The notes beneath the pieces were generated by a model. It had not been told where the DNA came from and did no database searches. It saw only the letters and a list, made by a program, of their open reading frames with translations. Source: Traorella massiliensis (GTDB lineage Bacteria; Bacillota_I; Bacilli_A; Erysipelotrichales; Erysipelotrichaceae). Taken from it: a DNA stretch of 64,000 bases. Below, piece by piece: positions 61,101 to 64,000 of this stretch. Where the stretch lies: positions 976,917 through 1,040,916 of the forward strand of contig NZ_LT629969.1 in NCBI RefSeq assembly GCF_900104665.1. The letters run 5' to 3'. The translations under genes and the position numbers were made by a program. Positions within the stretch are counted from its first letter, which is position 1. Each line of letters starts with the position of its first letter.

Positions 61101-61980
61101 CCAGCTCACCAATTCCAAACTGATGAATCTTGCTCTCCTTGTTGCGCCAGTTCTCTTCTACACGCACATATAATTCTAATTCAACTCTTTTACCAAGAAT
61201 AAAACGTAATTCCTTTTGAGCATCTAAACGTATGGAAGCAATCATTTTTCCCTGCTTACCGATCAATATTCCCTTCTGGCTTGCACGTTCAACGATAACT
61301 AATGCTTGAATATAAACTTTATTTTCACTTTCCTCTTTATTTTCGATAACAACAGCTACCGAATGAGGAATTTCTTCCTGTGTCCGATAAATGATTTTTT
61401 CACGAATTAATTCACTGATCAAAAAATTCTGATCATGATCACAAACCGTTTCACTGTCAAAATACATAGGCCCTTCTGAAAGATATTTCTTTGTCGTTGT
61501 AATCAATTCATCAACATTACGTCTTTCAAGTGCACTTAATGGAAATATTTCTTTAAAATCAGCACGTTTTTGCCACTGTAAAATTAACTGCATGACTTTA
61601 TCACGTGATAAAAGATCTGCTTTATTTAAAATAAGAAAGATGTTCTCAGATTTTCCTTTGATTTGATTGAGCACAAATTCTTCACCATGTCCAAAAGGCA
61701 CCGAAGCATCCACCATATAATAAATGACATCGACATCCTGTAAAGAGGCATATGCACTTTTATTCAGTGTACGTCCTAATTCATGATGCGGTTTATGTAT
61801 TCCTGGCGTGTCAATAAAGATCATCTGTGAATCATGATCGCTTAAGATACCCTGAATATTATTACGCGTAGTCTGCGGTTTACTTGAGATAATAGCCAGT
61901 TTTTGGTTCATGATACTATTTAACAGGGTACTTTTACCGGCATTCGGTCTGCCTACGATCGCAATAAATCCGCTCTTCAT
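61093..61980 (-). CDS. era: GTPase Era
   Basis: A ribosome assembly GTPase that binds the 16S rRNA 3' end (295 residues). G1 is GRPNAGKSTLLNSI near residue 9, G3 DTPGIHKP, G4 NKAD, and the KH domain includes GILIGKQGKMIASIRLDA. It lies directly after cdd (one base) and overlaps recO, the usual ybeY-dgkA-cdd-era-recO order. Confidence 0.97.
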   Translation of the reverse strand: MKSGFIAIVGRPNAGKSTLLNSIMNQKLAIISSKPQTTRNNIQGILSDHDSQMIFIDTPGIHKPHHELGRTLNKSAYASLQDVDVIYYMVDASVPFGHGEEFVLNQIKGKSENIFLILNKADLLSRDKVMQLILQWQKRADFKEIFPLSALERRNVDELITTTKKYLSEGPMYFDSETVCDHDQNFLISELIREKIIYRTQEEIPHSVAVVIENKEESENKVYIQALVIVERASQKGILIGKQGKMIASIRLDAQKELRFILGKRVELELYVRVEENWRNKESKIHQFGIGELDE

Positions 61981-61981
61981 C

Positions 61982-62377
61982 TTACAGATCCTCTTGGGTA
62001 AAGCTCATTGGGAGGAGCTCTTCAATCGTTGTTTCAGTCTGCGAAGTACGGTTAGCCAGATAAATAGGCGTATCTTTGTTTAACAGTTCAACTAAGACCT
62101 GACGGCAGGCACCACATGGAGCAGCGATCGTCTTCCCTTCACAAACGATGGCTAACGCCTTGATATCGTCTTTTCGAACACCATTCGAATATGCTGCGAA
62201 AACAGCATTTCTTTCAGCACAGTTAGATAAGCCATAAGAGGCATTTTCTATATTTGCCCCGTCATAATAATCACCATTGAAGGTTTCAACACATGCTCCT
62301 ACCCGGTAATTAGAATAAGGTGCATAAGCATTTTCTAAATTCTTAAAAGCTCTTTCTACCAATTTTTGATCAATCAT
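61982..62377 (-). CDS. cdd: Cytidine deaminase
   Basis: Deaminates cytidine and deoxycytidine to uridine forms in pyrimidine salvage (131 residues). The zinc-binding motif is CAERNAVFAA (Cys53, catalytic Glu55) with PCGACRQVL. The start at 62377 is used because of AAAGGAG and because it overlaps the dgkA stop in ATGA; the frame is open to 62443 inside dgkA. Confidence 0.95.
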   Translation of the reverse strand: MIDQKLVERAFKNLENAYAPYSNYRVGACVETFNGDYYDGANIENASYGLSNCAERNAVFAAYSNGVRKDDIKALAIVCEGKTIAAPCGACRQVLVELLNKDTPIYLANRTSQTETTIEELLPMSFTQEDL

Positions 62378-62718
62378 CGCAATACTCCTTTCAGGATCAT
62401 ACATCCTATCACAACTGCATAGAAACTGGCAAGCAGGACACATCCGGCACTGAGATCTTTGATATACTTAATTTTTGGATTGATGCGCAAATCAACAAGA
62501 TCACAAAGACGTTCAATGGCCGTATTTACCATTTCACATAAAACAACGATAAAGATACAGCTGATGATCCAAAGCCATTCTTCGCCATTAAACCCATAGA
62601 TCCAGCCAAAAATAAGCACACAAACAGCAAATACCAGCTGAATCTGAATACTTTTATCTTTGCATGCGCTGACAAGCCCGCTAAAGGCCACCGCAAATTT
62701 CTTAAAAAGTGAAATCAT
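62374..62718 (-). CDS. dgkA: Diacylglycerol/undecaprenol kinase
   Basis: A small membrane kinase (114 residues, three membrane helices). In Gram-positive bacteria this family phosphorylates undecaprenol. The signature CEMVNTAIERLCDLVDL near residue 60 includes the catalytic Glu. It overlaps the end of ybeY by 17 bases and the start of cdd by 4. Confidence 0.94.
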   Translation of the reverse strand: MISLFKKFAVAFSGLVSACKDKSIQIQLVFAVCVLIFGWIYGFNGEEWLWIISCIFIVVLCEMVNTAIERLCDLVDLRINPKIKYIKDLSAGCVLLASFYAVVIGCMILKGVLR

Positions 62719-63151
62719 CTAAAATCACATCCTGCAAAGCAAACATTTCTTTTTCATCTTCATCATTCATGTGATCATATCCTAGAAGATGCAGAAGACC
62801 ATGAGTACATAAAAAGCTGATTTCACGGCACTCGCTGTGACCATATTCTTTTGCCTGTTCACACACGGCATCCACACTGATAAAAATATCTCCCAGTTCC
62901 GCTTCGATCTCTTCCAGCATCATTTCATCTTCACTATCTTTCAATGCAAAACTGATCACATCTGTAGGACGATCGATATTTCGATATGTTTTATTGATGT
63001 TGTGAATTTCACAAGCATCTACTAAAATGATCGATACGTCATAGTCACGATCTATCTTACATACTTCTTTTATTTTTTCAAAAATACTTTGAAATCTTTC
63101 TTCATATACATTCCATTTTTCATCATTTGTCTGATTGATGAGCGTTATCAT
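62702..63151 (-). CDS. ybeY: Endoribonuclease YbeY
   Basis: A zinc endoribonuclease used in 16S rRNA 3' maturation and ribosome quality control (149 residues). The metal motif HGLLHLLGYDH is near residue 115, and NKTYRNIDRPTDVISFAL is the conserved middle part. The start at 63151 follows GAGGTGGA; a longer frame to 63208 overlaps the upstream gene and lacks a site. Confidence 0.95.
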   Translation of the reverse strand: MITLINQTNDEKWNVYEERFQSIFEKIKEVCKIDRDYDVSIILVDACEIHNINKTYRNIDRPTDVISFALKDSEDEMMLEEIEAELGDIFISVDAVCEQAKEYGHSECREISFLCTHGLLHLLGYDHMNDEDEKEMFALQDVILDDFTF

Positions 63152-63174
63152 AGTCCACCTCGAATTCTTTTCTA

Positions 63175-63525
63175 TTATAGCATAAAAATGATAGCTTTCT
63201 TGCTCCAAATCATATAAAAATGTAATTTTGTCATTGTTATATAACCTTTTGCCGGATCAAAAAGCTTTACTTTCTTTTGAATATCTTCAACTAATACATA
63301 ATGACCCTTATGATCAAAACCAATAAATGCGATATAGGGTGTGTTTTTTATGAGATGAAGCGAAGCTACTGCCTGACAAGGCAGCACTTGATTTAACTCT
63401 TCAAACATTACTAACATATTTAAACCATGTTCATCTACCTTTTGTTCACAGTTATCAATCACTTCTTTTAGATCCTGATCTAACAATTCATTTAATCGTT
63501 TTAATACTTCAATACCACAATTCAT
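63175..63525 (-). CDS. Small stand-alone C39-peptidase-like protein
   Basis: A 116-residue protein that resembles the core of a C39 cysteine peptidase, the domain that trims double-glycine leaders from peptides. NCGIEVLKRL at the very N-terminus fits the DCGxACLxM active-site Cys region, GHYVLVEDI carries the His, and KLFDPAKGYITM carries the Asp. The usual upstream Gln part is missing, and there is no ABC transporter part or membrane segment. Start at 63525 from AGTAGGAGGT. Its leader resembles those of comG and the Ig-like gene. It sits between phoH and ybeY, which are normally adjacent, so it looks inserted. Activity is not certain. Confidence 0.6.
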   Translation of the reverse strand: MNCGIEVLKRLNELLDQDLKEVIDNCEQKVDEHGLNMLVMFEELNQVLPCQAVASLHLIKNTPYIAFIGFDHKGHYVLVEDIQKKVKLFDPAKGYITMTKLHFYMIWSKKAIIFML

Positions 63526-63530
63526 AAAAT

Positions 63531-63555
63531 ACCTCCTACTTTTATATATCCATCT
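63531..63555 (-). promoter_or_regulatory. Partial copy of the comG-type promoter
   Basis: On the minus strand GAGATGGATATATAAAAGTAGGAGGT: the -10-like part and leader match those before comGA and the Ig-like gene (one base changed in GATGSATATA), but the GGGAAA box at 11 bases is absent. Confidence 0.45.
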
Positions 63556-63560
63556 CAAAT

Positions 63561-63588
63561 AAAAAAAAGAAACTTTTTGTTTCTTTTT
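63561..63588 (-). terminator. Terminator of phoH
   Basis: AAAAAGAAAC with GTTTCTTTTT, loop of five, and T-run on the minus strand. Confidence 0.8.
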
Positions 63589-64000
63589 TAAGAATTTTCA
63601 TATTTTTCGTAACATTCAAGTATCTTTTGAACCATCGGATGACGCACGACATCATGACTTGTCAGTTCCACACAGCTGATACCTTCTACATCATGCAGAT
63701 ATTCGATAGCCTGTGTCAGCCCACACTCTTTTGGCTTTACAAGATCGATCTGACTCGTATCCCCTGTAATAACGATCTTTGAATTAAATCCCATACGTGT
63801 TAAAAACATCTTCATCTGAGAGCGTGTCGTATTCTGTGCTTCGTCAAGAATGATAAAAGCATTATCTAATGTCCTGCCACGCATATAAGCCAAAGGGGCG
63901 ATCTCAATGACATCCTTTTCCATGAGCTTTGTTACCTGCTCATTTCCCAGCATATCATATAAAGCATCATATAGAGGACGCAGATATGGATCTACTTTCT
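63588..64000 (-). CDS. phoH: PhoH-like ATPase (partial, C-terminal part)
   Basis: The C-terminal 136 residues of a PhoH-family P-loop protein, cut by the window edge; the frame is open to base 64000. Visible are EIAPLAYMRGRTLDNAFIIL with Walker B DEAQN, then ITGDTSQIDL (sensor region) and the GISCVELTSHDVVRHP end. PhoH-like proteins probably act on RNA and are usually next to ybeY. The N-terminus and Walker A lie outside. Confidence 0.93.
   Translation of the reverse strand, partial: KVDPYLRPLYDALYDMLGNEQVTKLMEKDVIEIAPLAYMRGRTLDNAFIILDEAQNTTRSQMKMFLTRMGFNSKIVITGDTSQIDLVKPKECGLTQAIEYLHDVEGISCVELTSHDVVRHPMVQKILECYEKYENS

Noticed and set aside
1-64000. CRISPR array, tRNA or rRNA genes, prophage
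   Set aside because: I saw no regularly spaced repeats beyond the short ones listed, no cloverleaf sequences or rRNA segments, and no phage structural genes. A covariance-model scan would be needed to exclude small RNA genes fully.

Overview
The window is a low-GC, spore-forming Firmicutes chromosome. Its gene order is the classic Bacillus/Clostridium one in several blocks: cmk-der-gpsA-spoIVA-hup, nusB-xseAB-ispA-dxs-tlyA-recN-spoIVB-spo0A, spoIIM-xerD-deoB, comGA-GG, and dnaG-rpoD-trmK. The reduced sporulation set (a lone SpoIIIAH), the full MEP isoprenoid genes (dxs, ispG, ispH) and lactate metabolism would suit an Erysipelotrichales-type gut bacterium. That is inference; no genus can be fixed from the sequence alone.

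Layout. 1-5.7 kb: repeats resembling the end of a mobile element, an exonuclease, L-lactate dehydrogenase facing a lactate permease, a secreted NlpC/P60 hydrolase and an acetyltransferase. 5.7-12.1 kb: apt, rel, then a T-box leader controlling hisS-aspS, followed by a 6S RNA. 12.1-24.5 kb: dedA, truB, ribF, spoIIIAH, asp23-like, nusB, xseAB, ispA, dxs, tlyA, recN, spoIVB and spo0A. 24.5-31.8 kb: dinB, spoIIM, xerD, deoB, an Mrp ATPase, a secreted Ig-like protein and a YugP-type peptidase. 31.9-33.7 kb: an IS110-group element with a probable bridge RNA, and gene debris. 33.7-41.3 kb, minus strand: hup, spoIVA, gpsA, der, cmk, a tail-anchored unknown, an MFS transporter and efp. 41.3-45.2 kb: the comG competence pilus operon. 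45.2-53.5 kb: an MBL hydrolase, rpmG, a class B PBP, ispG, a frameshifted membrane gene, nfo, a DEAD-box helicase and ispH. 53.5-55.3 kb: an IS1182-type element. 55.3-64 kb, minus strand: trmK, rpoD, dnaG, glyQS, recO, era, cdd, dgkA, ybeY, a small C39-like protein and phoH (cut by the window edge).

The most interesting signal is a promoter shared by genes that are far apart. The comG operon and the secreted Ig-like gene have TTTTGGGAAA, exactly 11 bases, then GATGCATATA, followed by a nearly identical leader and ribosome binding site. A weaker copy precedes the C39-like gene. This looks like an alternative sigma-factor (competence) regulon. Other points of note: sporulation promoters and ribosome binding sites built into terminator hairpins before spoIIIAH and spoIVB; an EF-P with Met where the modified Lys/Arg normally sits; overlapping Asp and His codons in the hisS-aspS T-box; and an IS1182 end that supplies the trmK stop codon.
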